From the NCBI RefSeq assembly GCF_000315055.1, contig NZ_BAER01000113.1:1-64000 (forward strand): 64,000 nt of DNA, given 5' to 3'. This stretch comes from Paraglaciecola polaris LMG 21857 (GTDB lineage: Bacteria > Pseudomonadota > Gammaproteobacteria > Enterobacterales > Alteromonadaceae). Positions 9,291 through 16,879 of this stretch are shown here, piece after piece (position 1 is the stretch's first letter; each line of letters starts with the position of its first letter). The position numbers and the translations under genes are program-made. The notes beneath the pieces are model-generated. The model worked only from the letters and a program-made list of their open reading frames with translations, was not told the origin of the DNA and searched no databases.

Positions 9291-9305
9291 TTCATTTTGG
9301 ATGAA
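9291..9305. promoter_or_regulatory. LysR-type operator box
   Basis: TTCATTTTGGATGAA is a 15-bp interrupted palindrome (TTCAT-N5-ATGAA) with the T-N11-A core of LysR-type sites. It lies 37 bases upstream of the LysR start and 39 bases upstream of the PACE gene start, where one site could control both. Confidence 0.6.
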
Positions 9306-9344
9306 AATGACGCCATCGTCACTTAAAACAGCAATAAACATATT

Positions 9345-9773
9345 ATGAAAACAATCGAGCGAGTCTTTCAGGCCATATTTTTTGAAGTCAGTACATTGTC
9401 GATAGTCGTGCCTGTTAGCGTGTTAATCGGCGGTTTCGAAACGGGCAAAATGGCAATTGTGGGTATTGGATTATCTCTGTTTGCCATGGTTTGGAATTAT
9501 GTTTACAACATAGTGTTTGATAAATGTGTAGGCAACAACCGGGTTGCGCGAGGAATGGCTATTCGCATGACTCATGCCATTGGGTTTGAGCTGGGTATGG
9601 TGGTTATCACGTTGCCCGTATTGGCGTGGTTTCTCGATATAACCTGGTTAGTCGCGACTATTCTAGAGGCCGGATTTTTAATCTTTATATTATTTTATAC
9701 CTTGCTCTTTAATTGGCTTTACGACAGGTATCAACCTTACCAAAAGTGGTTCAGTAAAACACAATACATCTAA
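9345..9773 (+). CDS. PACE family efflux transporter
   Basis: This 142-residue inner-membrane protein is a PACE (proteobacterial antimicrobial compound efflux) transporter, related to AceI, which exports biocides such as chlorhexidine by proton antiport. It has four predicted membrane segments arranged as two bacterial transmembrane pair domains. The first begins RVFQAIFFEVSTL with the acidic residue typical of the family's first helix (Glu15). The second repeats RMTHAIGFELGM with another buried Glu. FNWLYDRY closes the last helix, matching the family's conserved end. It is divergently transcribed from a LysR regulator. The real substrate is unknown and may be a natural polyamine. Confidence 0.86.
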   Translation: MKTIERVFQAIFFEVSTLSIVVPVSVLIGGFETGKMAIVGIGLSLFAMVWNYVYNIVFDKCVGNNRVARGMAIRMTHAIGFELGMVVITLPVLAWFLDITWLVATILEAGFLIFILFYTLLFNWLYDRYQPYQKWFSKTQYI

Positions 9774-9811
9774 TGCTAAGTTAGGTGTAAACCCGTTAAG
9801 ATGGATTGAGA

Positions 9812-10132
9812 TTATGAAGTGGGATCGTCTTGGACCAATTTTTTCAGGGCGTGGAGTCTTAGATCCCACTGAGCCTCTAATTTAGCGATAAACAGTCCGG
9901 CGACCTTTAACTTAGTCGTATCTAAGGTCACTGCTGTTTCTCGTCCTTTGGGTAACAAACGGACCAAATTTGCCGACACCAGTACCTGAAGTTGCTTTCT
10001 GGCTCCTTGGCGAGATACCCCAAGGTTTTTTGAAAGTTCAGTAATCGTGTTAGATGATCCGTTAGCAAGCCGCCTTATGATTTCTAACCTAACTGGATCA
10101 CCCAAGGCCTTGTAAATATCAGCTTCGATCAT
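9812..10132 (-). CDS. ArsR family regulator paired with SRPBCC
   Basis: This 106-residue protein is a compact winged-helix ArsR/SmtB-type repressor. The recognition region is TITELSKNLGVSRQGARKQLQVL (about residues 30-52), followed by a wing with LLPKGRETAV. The metal-binding Cys motif of classical ArsR is absent, so it probably does not sense arsenic. Its start codon overlaps the stop codon of the upstream SRPBCC gene by one base (TAATG), showing tight translational coupling. ArsR-SRPBCC pairs usually regulate themselves, and a symmetric site lies upstream of the pair at 10633. Confidence 0.85.
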   Translation of the reverse strand: MIEADIYKALGDPVRLEIIRRLANGSSNTITELSKNLGVSRQGARKQLQVLVSANLVRLLPKGRETAVTLDTTKLKVAGLFIAKLEAQWDLRLHALKKLVQDDPTS

Positions 10133-10569
10133 TAGGGTTGCAAATACGTCACTAACCGTCCTAGCATAAAGTCCCAGCCACCTGAGTTTTGCTCGAACGC
10201 GGCTGCCATCATTTCACTTGGTAATTCAGCAAAGCCTGTTTCTGTGAGTACTAGCTTACATGATCCTGAGGACTCTTCATAAATTCGAAACTCTACGAGA
10301 GTATTTGGCACACTGCGTACATCTCCAATAAAATTGTTGGCCCCAGGCACCCAGCGATAGGCAAAATAATCATGGGGGGTAGCCTGCACTATATAAATCT
10401 GATTTTTGCCGTACTCGCCAAATCCTAAAATAGGCTGTTGACCAACAGCCAAGTCACCGTCTAGGGTTTCTGGGAACCATAGTACCACTTGCTCAGGTGT
10501 GGCTATTGCCCGATAAATCCTTTCCTTGGAAGCGTTAATGATAATTTCACGTTGAATGGTATTTTGCAT
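10132..10569 (-). CDS. SRPBCC (AHSA1-type) domain protein
   Basis: This 145-residue protein has a single SRPBCC/START-like fold of the AHSA1 (Aha1 C-terminal) type, a hydrophobic-ligand cavity. The family start is visible in IQREIIINASKERIYRAIATPEQVVLWFPE, then FGEYGKNQIY and a C-terminal helix with GWDFMLGRLVTYL. Members in ArsR operons have no established reaction, and ligand binding is the usual proposal. It is the first gene of a two-gene operon with the ArsR regulator. No signal peptide is present. Confidence 0.83.
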   Translation of the reverse strand: MQNTIQREIIINASKERIYRAIATPEQVVLWFPETLDGDLAVGQQPILGFGEYGKNQIYIVQATPHDYFAYRWVPGANNFIGDVRSVPNTLVEFRIYEESSGSCKLVLTETGFAELPSEMMAAAFEQNSGGWDFMLGRLVTYLQP

Positions 10570-10632
10570 CTTACGTTTCTCTTTTCGCTGTGTATTGGAC
10601 GTTCAAATAAGTAAAGTACAGAGTAATCAATT

Positions 10633-10652
10633 ATGCAACAAAATGGTTGCAT
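10633..10652. promoter_or_regulatory. ArsR-type operator candidate
   Basis: ATGCAAC and GTTGCAT are perfect 7-bp arms with a 6-base spacer. The site lies 64 to 83 bases upstream of the SRPBCC-ArsR operon start. Symmetric GCAAC/GTTGC sites are usual for ArsR regulators paired with SRPBCC proteins, so autorepression is the likely role. Confidence 0.5.
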
Positions 10653-10806
10653 GTTTATTGGCTAAGCATTACCAGTCCGAAAATATCTAGGGATTTTCCG
10701 GTAAAACTAAAGCGGGGCAGGGCAAAAGTAATTTACATTTGGCTGGGCTGCTAAAAATCGCTAAAGTCCTCGTTTGTTGTTAGTCATTCAAGTGGATAAA
10801 TTTACT

Positions 10807-11997
10807 ATGCCTGATGGGGCAAGCGCTACACCAATACTCAATTCTCCCCTGGCTGTCTACCAAGCGCAATTGGGCAGCAAGCTTGTCGAGGATCCCGCCC
10901 AGATCGAAGCGATAAAAAGACTCGATACATTATTTGGGCAGTTACATCAGCAAAATACTGCGCCTTTTGAACCTACAACGGGAATATATTTGTGGGGTGA
11001 TGTGGGCCGGGGTAAAACATTTTTAATGGACCTGTTTTACGATTGCTTGCCAACAAAAGGTAAGTTAAGGCTTCACTTTCATCGCTTTATGGCGCGTATT
11101 CATCAGGCGCTTAACGCGCAAGCTGGCATGCAAGATCCTCTGGTAGGCATTGCCAACGATCTGGCTAAAGAATGCCGTATATTGTGTTTTGACGAGTTTT
11201 TTGTGTCCGACATTGCTGATGCCATGATATTGGCCGGGTTATTCAAGTCGTTGTTTGAGCACGGTGTGATATTAGTCGCCACATCGAATATTCCCATTGA
11301 GCGTTTATATGAGAATGGCTTAGCCAGGCATAAATTTTTGCCTTGCATCGCGTTACTGCAGCAGCATACGCACATGTTGCATCTAGCGGGCGAGCAAGAC
11401 CATCGCTTGCATCAATTACATGCTTCACAAAACGGCGCCTTATTGAGCCGAGGATCTAAGAATGTGGGCACGACAGCCGAAATGGATTTAGCCGCTATTT
11501 TTTCTGCGCTAACCCACACAACCGAACCAGCGAACGTTCGTGCTACCAGCATTAATATTTGCCACCGGGATATCCCAGTGGTTGGTGTTACTGATATCAA
11601 TAGCCCAAATGCACTCGTATGGTTCGACTTTTACGCTTTGTGTGAAGGCCCACGTTCGCAGCTGGACTACATGGAAATCGCCACACGTTTCAACACTGTA
11701 TTGTTAAGTGGTGTGCCACAACTAGGCGGCGAAGTAAGGGGATGGATTAAGGCTCGAGGCACTGAAGATGGCACAGGTGACAATCAAGCTGCCAGTACCG
11801 GGGAACGCGTTTTATCTTATTCTGTGAACGACGATAAGGCCCGACGTTTTATCAGCTTAATCGATGAGTTATATGACCAAAACGTCACCCTGTATTTAAG
11901 CTGTGATGTGCCGTTGGCAGAGCTTTATTTAGAAGGTGCACTGATCTTTGAATTTCGCCGTACCTATAGTCGTTTAATTGAAATGAGTCAGGGTTAA
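10807..11997 (+). CDS. ZapE/AFG1-like P-loop ATPase
   Basis: This 396-residue protein is an AFG1-family ATPase, of which Escherichia coli ZapE is the best-known member and acts on the Z-ring during division. Walker A is GDVGRGKT at residues 64-71, Walker B is ILCFDE at 125-130, and the sensor segment LVATSNIP and the terminal FEFRRTYSRLIEMSQ are conserved. Between the HASQNGALL region and SINICHRDIPV it carries extra residues compared with E. coli ZapE. The ATG at 10807 is preferred over a TTG at 10774 because the homology starts there. The context is not the usual zapE neighbourhood, so this may be a second, accessory paralogue; a decayed copy lies at 7884. Confidence 0.82.
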   Translation: MPDGASATPILNSPLAVYQAQLGSKLVEDPAQIEAIKRLDTLFGQLHQQNTAPFEPTTGIYLWGDVGRGKTFLMDLFYDCLPTKGKLRLHFHRFMARIHQALNAQAGMQDPLVGIANDLAKECRILCFDEFFVSDIADAMILAGLFKSLFEHGVILVATSNIPIERLYENGLARHKFLPCIALLQQHTHMLHLAGEQDHRLHQLHASQNGALLSRGSKNVGTTAEMDLAAIFSALTHTTEPANVRATSINICHRDIPVVGVTDINSPNALVWFDFYALCEGPRSQLDYMEIATRFNTVLLSGVPQLGGEVRGWIKARGTEDGTGDNQAASTGERVLSYSVNDDKARRFISLIDELYDQNVTLYLSCDVPLAELYLEGALIFEFRRTYSRLIEMSQG

Positions 11998-12218
11998 TGG
12001 CGTCTACATGTGTGGCTGGATGACGAACAGGATAGCAATAGTGCAACCTAGCATACACTCAAGTAAAACAACCTAGCGAGATAATAAGGCCGTTATAAAT
12101 CTTTGTAAGTAAACAAAAAATAAACTAGCCTTTTTTTGTACAACTTATCTTGCAATGGAAATGCAGTAATGTTCTATCAGTATGCAAGTGGCTAACTTGA
12201 ATCATATTGGAACACACT

Positions 12219-13322
12219 ATGAAACCACCTATTGTACTAGTCATTCATGGCATGGGTACACACGTTACTGGCGATGTTATTAAAGAGGTTAAAACAGGAT
12301 TAAACGCCTCAGCGTCATTTCTCGGACTGCAAAATTTTGCCCTAGATACCCATTTCGACTTTGAGGAATATAACTATTCTGAATATTTCGATGAGCAGCG
12401 AAAAGCACAAGGAGATTTTTTCAAAGCACTGGGCAAGGTTATTCCATTTTCATCAAGATTTCTCCAAGAACTGTTTCAATTTCAAGCAAAACTCGCTGAC
12501 GATAGTTTCTTTTATACCCACTGGTTAGACGTCATTACCTATGGTGTACTAGATACCATCCGTATTACCGCTATGTTGCGCTTAAAAGAGAAATTGCTGA
12601 CGCTCTTAAGAGATGCTGCCAATGATGCCGAGGGGAAACGTGACGTTATTGTGGTTGCCCATAGTCTTGGTACCGCTATGACTCACGATGTGCTGACATC
12701 GCTTTATTTACGTCCTGACGAACCCGACGACGATGAAAAAATTCGCTACATTAATCATCCTTTGTCGGGTTTATGGATGGTGGCTAATGTTTCGCGCATG
12801 ACCCAAATTCTGACGCGATATTTAGATCCTAATCATTCAATTGTACGTGATGATAGTGCTAACTCAGCCGGTGTGGCGAAAATATATTACCCTATTTATA
12901 ATCAGTTTGACCCTTTTACCGTATTTAAGCGCTATCTGGTCGAGCCCGTATATGGTGATTTGATACGCACTAATAGTCTTCGTTTTATTAAACATACAGA
13001 TGGTTCAAAAACGGTAAACCCACACTCGTTAACGGAGTACTTTTCAAACCCTGAAGTGGGGGCGGAATTCTTGTATCAGCATACTATGCTGCAAATAACC
13101 CCAGCCATGCGCCAAGCAGCAAAAGTTAAATATTTAACTACCACTATTGATGGCGAACTTAAAGATGCGGTGAAAGAAATACTGGCCAAGATTAAAGCGC
13201 TGAGCAATACCGTTAACGCAAGCAATGACCTTTTATCGCTGATTTCATGCTCCATGCAACTCTTCTTGTTTGTTAAAGAGCTGAAAGACTTATACGCCAC
13301 TTCATCGAAGCAAGGAGCGTAA
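12219..13322 (+). CDS. lipase-like serine hydrolase
   Basis: This 367-residue protein has an alpha/beta hydrolase core. The first strand IVLVIHGMGTHV gives the oxyanion HG motif near residue 10, and the nucleophile elbow AHSLGTAM places the catalytic Ser at 149. The long middle and C-terminal parts (PIYNQFDPFTVF, NPHSLTEYF) match no family I can name; the His of PHSLTEYF is a good candidate for the triad. There is no signal peptide. The start at 12219 follows GGAACAC; a TTG four codons earlier is possible. The stop is separated by one base from the next start, so the two genes form an operon. Confidence 0.72.
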   Translation: MKPPIVLVIHGMGTHVTGDVIKEVKTGLNASASFLGLQNFALDTHFDFEEYNYSEYFDEQRKAQGDFFKALGKVIPFSSRFLQELFQFQAKLADDSFFYTHWLDVITYGVLDTIRITAMLRLKEKLLTLLRDAANDAEGKRDVIVVAHSLGTAMTHDVLTSLYLRPDEPDDDEKIRYINHPLSGLWMVANVSRMTQILTRYLDPNHSIVRDDSANSAGVAKIYYPIYNQFDPFTVFKRYLVEPVYGDLIRTNSLRFIKHTDGSKTVNPHSLTEYFSNPEVGAEFLYQHTMLQITPAMRQAAKVKYLTTTIDGELKDAVKEILAKIKALSNTVNASNDLLSLISCSMQLFLFVKELKDLYATSSKQGA

Positions 13323-13323
13323 G

Positions 13324-14412
13324 ATGAAAAGATTAACATTGTTCGTGACAACCCTATTATTGCTCAATTCATTCGCATGGGTTGTGCATGCGGATAATAA
13401 CGCAATAGCTGACTATCCCGATTGCGCTAAACTTCTAACCCATAATAATGTGCGAGAGACAGACGTTGCCATACTCCAACCGATTTTAGCAGCAACGACA
13501 GAGTTTATGTTGGCCACGTGCGCCGCCTTTAATGAAGACGATATGCGCGCCTTAAACGATAGGCATTTTTTAACCGCTGGAAAGCCAAATGGCAATCGGG
13601 CAGAGCTCGTCAAACTATTACGTAAAAACTTTTCCGATGAGCCTTTTCCTGATATCTCTGACGTGATAGTTGAATGGCAGTCAGTTGATTACACACAAGC
13701 ACTCAACTCACAGCTGTACTCGCTTAACGTTATTCAGGGCAAGCGGCGTGATGAGTATGCATTCATGTTACAAAGCGGCACGTCAAACATTTCCTTTATG
13801 GTTGATGATCGAATGCAGCAAGCGTGTCTTAAATTGAGCACCATGGCATGCGACCTGTTTTTTAAAGAAGTAGAGCGTGTTACCTCGGTACAAAATATAT
13901 TTTTAGGCTCAAATGAAATTAAACAGGCGTTAGTTAACACGGCTCAAAAACGTCAAGATTGGCATCGTTTTGGCGAAGAAGGGCGCTTTATGACCTTTAT
14001 TGACATAGCTTTTACCTCATGGATATACAGTGAGGAATTTTCCAATGGAAAAAGTCTCCCACCCCCACCTAAGTATCAGTTTTTTGCCCTGCGCCCATCA
14101 ATTGCATATGAGCATTTTTCAGCAGCAGAGTCCGGTGATAAAGACGAGATGACCCTTGCAGTTGAATGGGTGGGGATTAATCAATGGGACGCTGATATCC
14201 CTTGGGGAGTGAGTATTGCCAGTGTGTATGCCGATCGTAGTAAAGGCAGGAAACTCGGTCATGGATTAATGTTGCACCTGAACAATAAACTAAGCATTGG
14301 GTTTGCTAATCGTGGAGGCGGTGACAACAGTGTTTACATTAATATTGATTTGCTAAATTGGTTTAGTCGCTTCGACGCTTACGCTAGTTTTAAAAATGCC
14401 ATGTTAGATTAA
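13324..14412 (+). CDS. exported protein of unknown function
   Basis: I do not recognise this 362-residue protein. It begins with a clear Sec signal peptide (MKRLTLFVTTLLLLNSF, cleavage near VHA-DN at about residue 23) and the mature part is soluble and mixed, with four Cys in the first 180 residues (CAKLL, TCAAF, ACLKLSTMACDLF) that could form disulfides in the periplasm. The N-terminal third is followed by a glycine- and aromatic-rich C-terminal half. It follows the hydrolase gene with one base between stop and start and shares its GGAGCG ribosome site, so the two products may act together. Confidence 0.7.
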   Translation: MKRLTLFVTTLLLLNSFAWVVHADNNAIADYPDCAKLLTHNNVRETDVAILQPILAATTEFMLATCAAFNEDDMRALNDRHFLTAGKPNGNRAELVKLLRKNFSDEPFPDISDVIVEWQSVDYTQALNSQLYSLNVIQGKRRDEYAFMLQSGTSNISFMVDDRMQQACLKLSTMACDLFFKEVERVTSVQNIFLGSNEIKQALVNTAQKRQDWHRFGEEGRFMTFIDIAFTSWIYSEEFSNGKSLPPPPKYQFFALRPSIAYEHFSAAESGDKDEMTLAVEWVGINQWDADIPWGVSIASVYADRSKGRKLGHGLMLHLNNKLSIGFANRGGGDNSVYINIDLLNWFSRFDAYASFKNAMLD

Positions 14413-14496
14413 CGATATTGATTCAATAAATTTGCTCGTCACTAAGGTTAAACTGGCGCATTCGATGGGCAATTCCAACGAATGCGTCGTTTACAT

Positions 14497-16164
14497 TTAT
14501 GCTGCTACCGCTACTTTTCGGTTGATACCACCTAACATGGCTTTTATTGCGGCCGTCATGATGTTGCTGTCTTTGGCGACCCCGAAGCGAGTGTTATTAT
14601 TATCGGTTTTTAATTCCAAATAACATACTGCGGTCACTGCTGACCCTTCACCAATAGCGTGCTCGTGGTAGTCGACAATTTCTAGAGGCTCATCGGTAAA
14701 GCTGCGAATGGCATTGGCAGCGGCGTCGATGGGGCCGTTCCCTATGCCGCTAATGCTGATCGGCGAATCATTATATATCAACTGAATATCGATTTTTTGT
14801 CGGTTATCCGCAAGGGTGTTAATTTGGCTTTGCTTGTATTCTATCCAGTCTGGTTGGGTTAAATAGGTGGCTTCGAACAATGCCACAATATCAACCGCAC
14901 TCATTTCTTTGCCGCTGCTGTCATTATTTTGCTGCACAATTCGACTGAACTCTATTTGTAATTTACGTGGTAATTGCAAACCGGCTTGGCGATCCAATAA
15001 GAAGCTAACGCCGCCCTTACCTGACTGGCTGTTAACCCGCACAACCGCATCGTAACCACGGCCTAGGTCGGCGGGATCAATAGGTAAATAGGGCACTTGC
15101 CAGATATCGTTTGGTTTTTGAACGGCTAACCCTTTTTTGATCGCGTCTTGATGTGAGCCAGAGAAAGCGGTAAATACCAACTCGCCCGCATAAGGATGGC
15201 GTGGGTGAACCGGCAGTTGATTGCATTCTTCGACCAATTTACGTACTTGATCTATTTTCGAAAAATCTAAATTTGGGTGCACACCCTGTGTATACAAATT
15301 CAACGCTAGGGTGACAAGGTCTACGTTACCTGTGCGTTCGCCATTACCAAACAAACAGCCTTCCACTCTGTCTGCACCGGCCATGACAGCCAATTCAGCC
15401 GCCGCAACCGCGGTACCACGGTCATTGTGGGGGTGCACACTCAGAATAATATGTTCGCGCTGATTTAAATGACGGTGCATCCATTCAATTTGATCTGCAT
15501 AGGTATTGGGCGTGTTCATTTCGATGGTGGCAGGCAGGTTGATGATAATTTTGTTATCTCTGCTTGGCTGCCAGATATCCACTACAGCATCACAGACTTC
15601 TTTCGCAAATTCAATTTCAGTACTGGAAAAAACTTCCGGTGAATATTGATAAGTCCAATTAACCTCTGGGGCCTGCTCGGTCAGCGCTTTGACCCAAGTT
15701 GTGCCTTGGGTAGCAATGCCTTTTACACCCGCTTTATCGGTTTTATATACGAGCTCTCTAAACGCAGGGGCGATAGGATTATACAGATGTAAAATCGCTT
15801 GTTTGGCGCCACGTAAACTCTCTACTGTGCGTTCAATCAAGTCATAACGGGCTTGCACTAATACTTCGATGGTGACGTCATCCGGAATGTGATCCTGTTC
15901 GATGAGCAAACGCACAAAATTAAAGTCGATATCTGATGCCGAGGGAAAGCCCACTTCAATTTGCTTAAAGCCAATCGCCACAAGTTGTTTAAAGAAACGT
16001 AACTTTGTCTCAATGGACATGGGATCAATCAGAGCTTGATTGCCATCGCGTAAATCGGTACTCATCCAGATGGGCGGGTGGGTAATATGATTATTGGGCC
16101 ACTGACGATCGGGTAAGCTGACACCTCTAAAAGGTTGATATTTGGTCTGGGGTTGGCTAATCAT
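14497..16164 (-). CDS. leuA: 2-isopropylmalate synthase
   Basis: This 555-residue enzyme condenses acetyl-CoA with 2-oxoisovalerate in the first step of leucine synthesis. The DRE-TIM domain signature [11 protein letters not shown] is at residues 34-44, the second signature with the catalytic HPHND lies near residue 245, and the last 120 residues form the regulatory leucine-binding domain ([18 protein letters not shown]). Its length matches the long LeuA type found in actinobacteria and some proteobacteria rather than the 523-residue enterobacterial form. CCGGAG precedes the start. It is divergent from an Lrp-type regulator gene and no leuBCD genes are adjacent. Confidence 0.93.
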   Translation of the reverse strand: MISQPQTKYQPFRGVSLPDRQWPNNHITHPPIWMSTDLRDGNQALIDPMSIETKLRFFKQLVAIGFKQIEVGFPSASDIDFNFVRLLIEQDHIPDDVTIEVLVQARYDLIERTVESLRGAKQAILHLYNPIAPAFRELVYKTDKAGVKGIATQGTTWVKALTEQAPEVNWTYQYSPEVFSSTEIEFAKEVCDAVVDIWQPSRDNKIIINLPATIEMNTPNTYADQIEWMHRHLNQREHIILSVHPHNDRGTAVAAAELAVMAGADRVEGCLFGNGERTGNVDLVTLALNLYTQGVHPNLDFSKIDQVRKLVEECNQLPVHPRHPYAGELVFTAFSGSHQDAIKKGLAVQKPNDIWQVPYLPIDPADLGRGYDAVVRVNSQSGKGGVSFLLDRQAGLQLPRKLQIEFSRIVQQNNDSSGKEMSAVDIVALFEATYLTQPDWIEYKQSQINTLADNRQKIDIQLIYNDSPISISGIGNGPIDAAANAIRSFTDEPLEIVDYHEHAIGEGSAVTAVCYLELKTDNNNTRFGVAKDSNIMTAAIKAMLGGINRKVAVAA

Positions 16165-16261
16165 ATGGGGCTCCGGAGAATGGGATAAAATCTGTTAATA
16201 AGCTTAACCGAAGAAGATCCATAGATGATTGCGTAAATGTGTATAATTCATTCTCGTATAA

Positions 16262-16292
16262 CAATATTATTGCTCAATAATTGATAATATTG
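16262..16292. promoter_or_regulatory. nested inverted repeats between leuA and Lrp-type gene
   Basis: CAATATTAT and ATAATATTG are 9-bp arms 13 bases apart, and between and overlapping them TTATTGCTCAATAA is a 14-bp palindrome. The shape and base content fit Lrp/AsnC-type sites. It lies 29 bases upstream of the regulator start and about 98 bases upstream of leuA. Confidence 0.5.
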
Positions 16293-16320
16293 ATATTTAC
16301 TATCTTAGGATGTCGCTGTT

Positions 16321-16782
16321 ATGGTACTTGATAAGTATGATCGTTTAATTCTTGAAATAATCCAACAGAAAGGGCGTGTGTCTAACCAAGAACTGGCAGA
16401 CGCCATTAATTTATCGCCGTCGCCTTGTTTACGCCGAGTACGCCAACTAGAAGAAGCGGGACTCATTGATGGCTATGTAGCGTTATTAAATGCCCGTAAA
16501 TTAGGTTTAACGCTATTGTCGTTTATTCAAATTATTATGGACAAACATACACCGGAACGTTTCGCGATTTTTGAAGATAGCGTCACCGGTTTTAGTGAGG
16601 TACTAGAATGCCATTTGATCACCGGACAAACGGCGGATTACCTTCTTAAAGTGATCGTTAAAGACATGGATGACTTTCAGCAGTTTTTGCTCAACAAACT
16701 TACGCGAATTGAAGGGGTCAGCGGTGTCCATTCTTCCTTTGTGCTTAAGTCGCCGGTAAAAACCACGGCACTACCTGTGTAA
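16321..16782 (+). CDS. Lrp/AsnC family regulator
   Basis: This 153-residue protein has the AsnC-type helix-turn-helix (VSNQELADAINLSPSPCLRRVRQLEEAGLI, about residues 20-49) and a C-terminal RAM amino acid-binding domain with the VLECHLITGQTADYLLKV core. It would form dimers or octamers and sense an amino acid. It sits head-to-head with leuA, 156 bases apart with nested palindromes between, so leucine-responsive control of leuA and of itself is the simple reading. The recognition helix SPSPCLRRV is close to that of leucine-type Lrp proteins. Confidence 0.9.
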   Translation: MVLDKYDRLILEIIQQKGRVSNQELADAINLSPSPCLRRVRQLEEAGLIDGYVALLNARKLGLTLLSFIQIIMDKHTPERFAIFEDSVTGFSEVLECHLITGQTADYLLKVIVKDMDDFQQFLLNKLTRIEGVSGVHSSFVLKSPVKTTALPV

Positions 16783-16879
16783 TTAACACTTCGTTAAACA
16801 TAAAAAGAGCTGGTGCTTAATTGAAATAACTGATGGGTAAGCTAATTTTCGTAGAAGCAAAGCGTTATTGCGCCACCGT

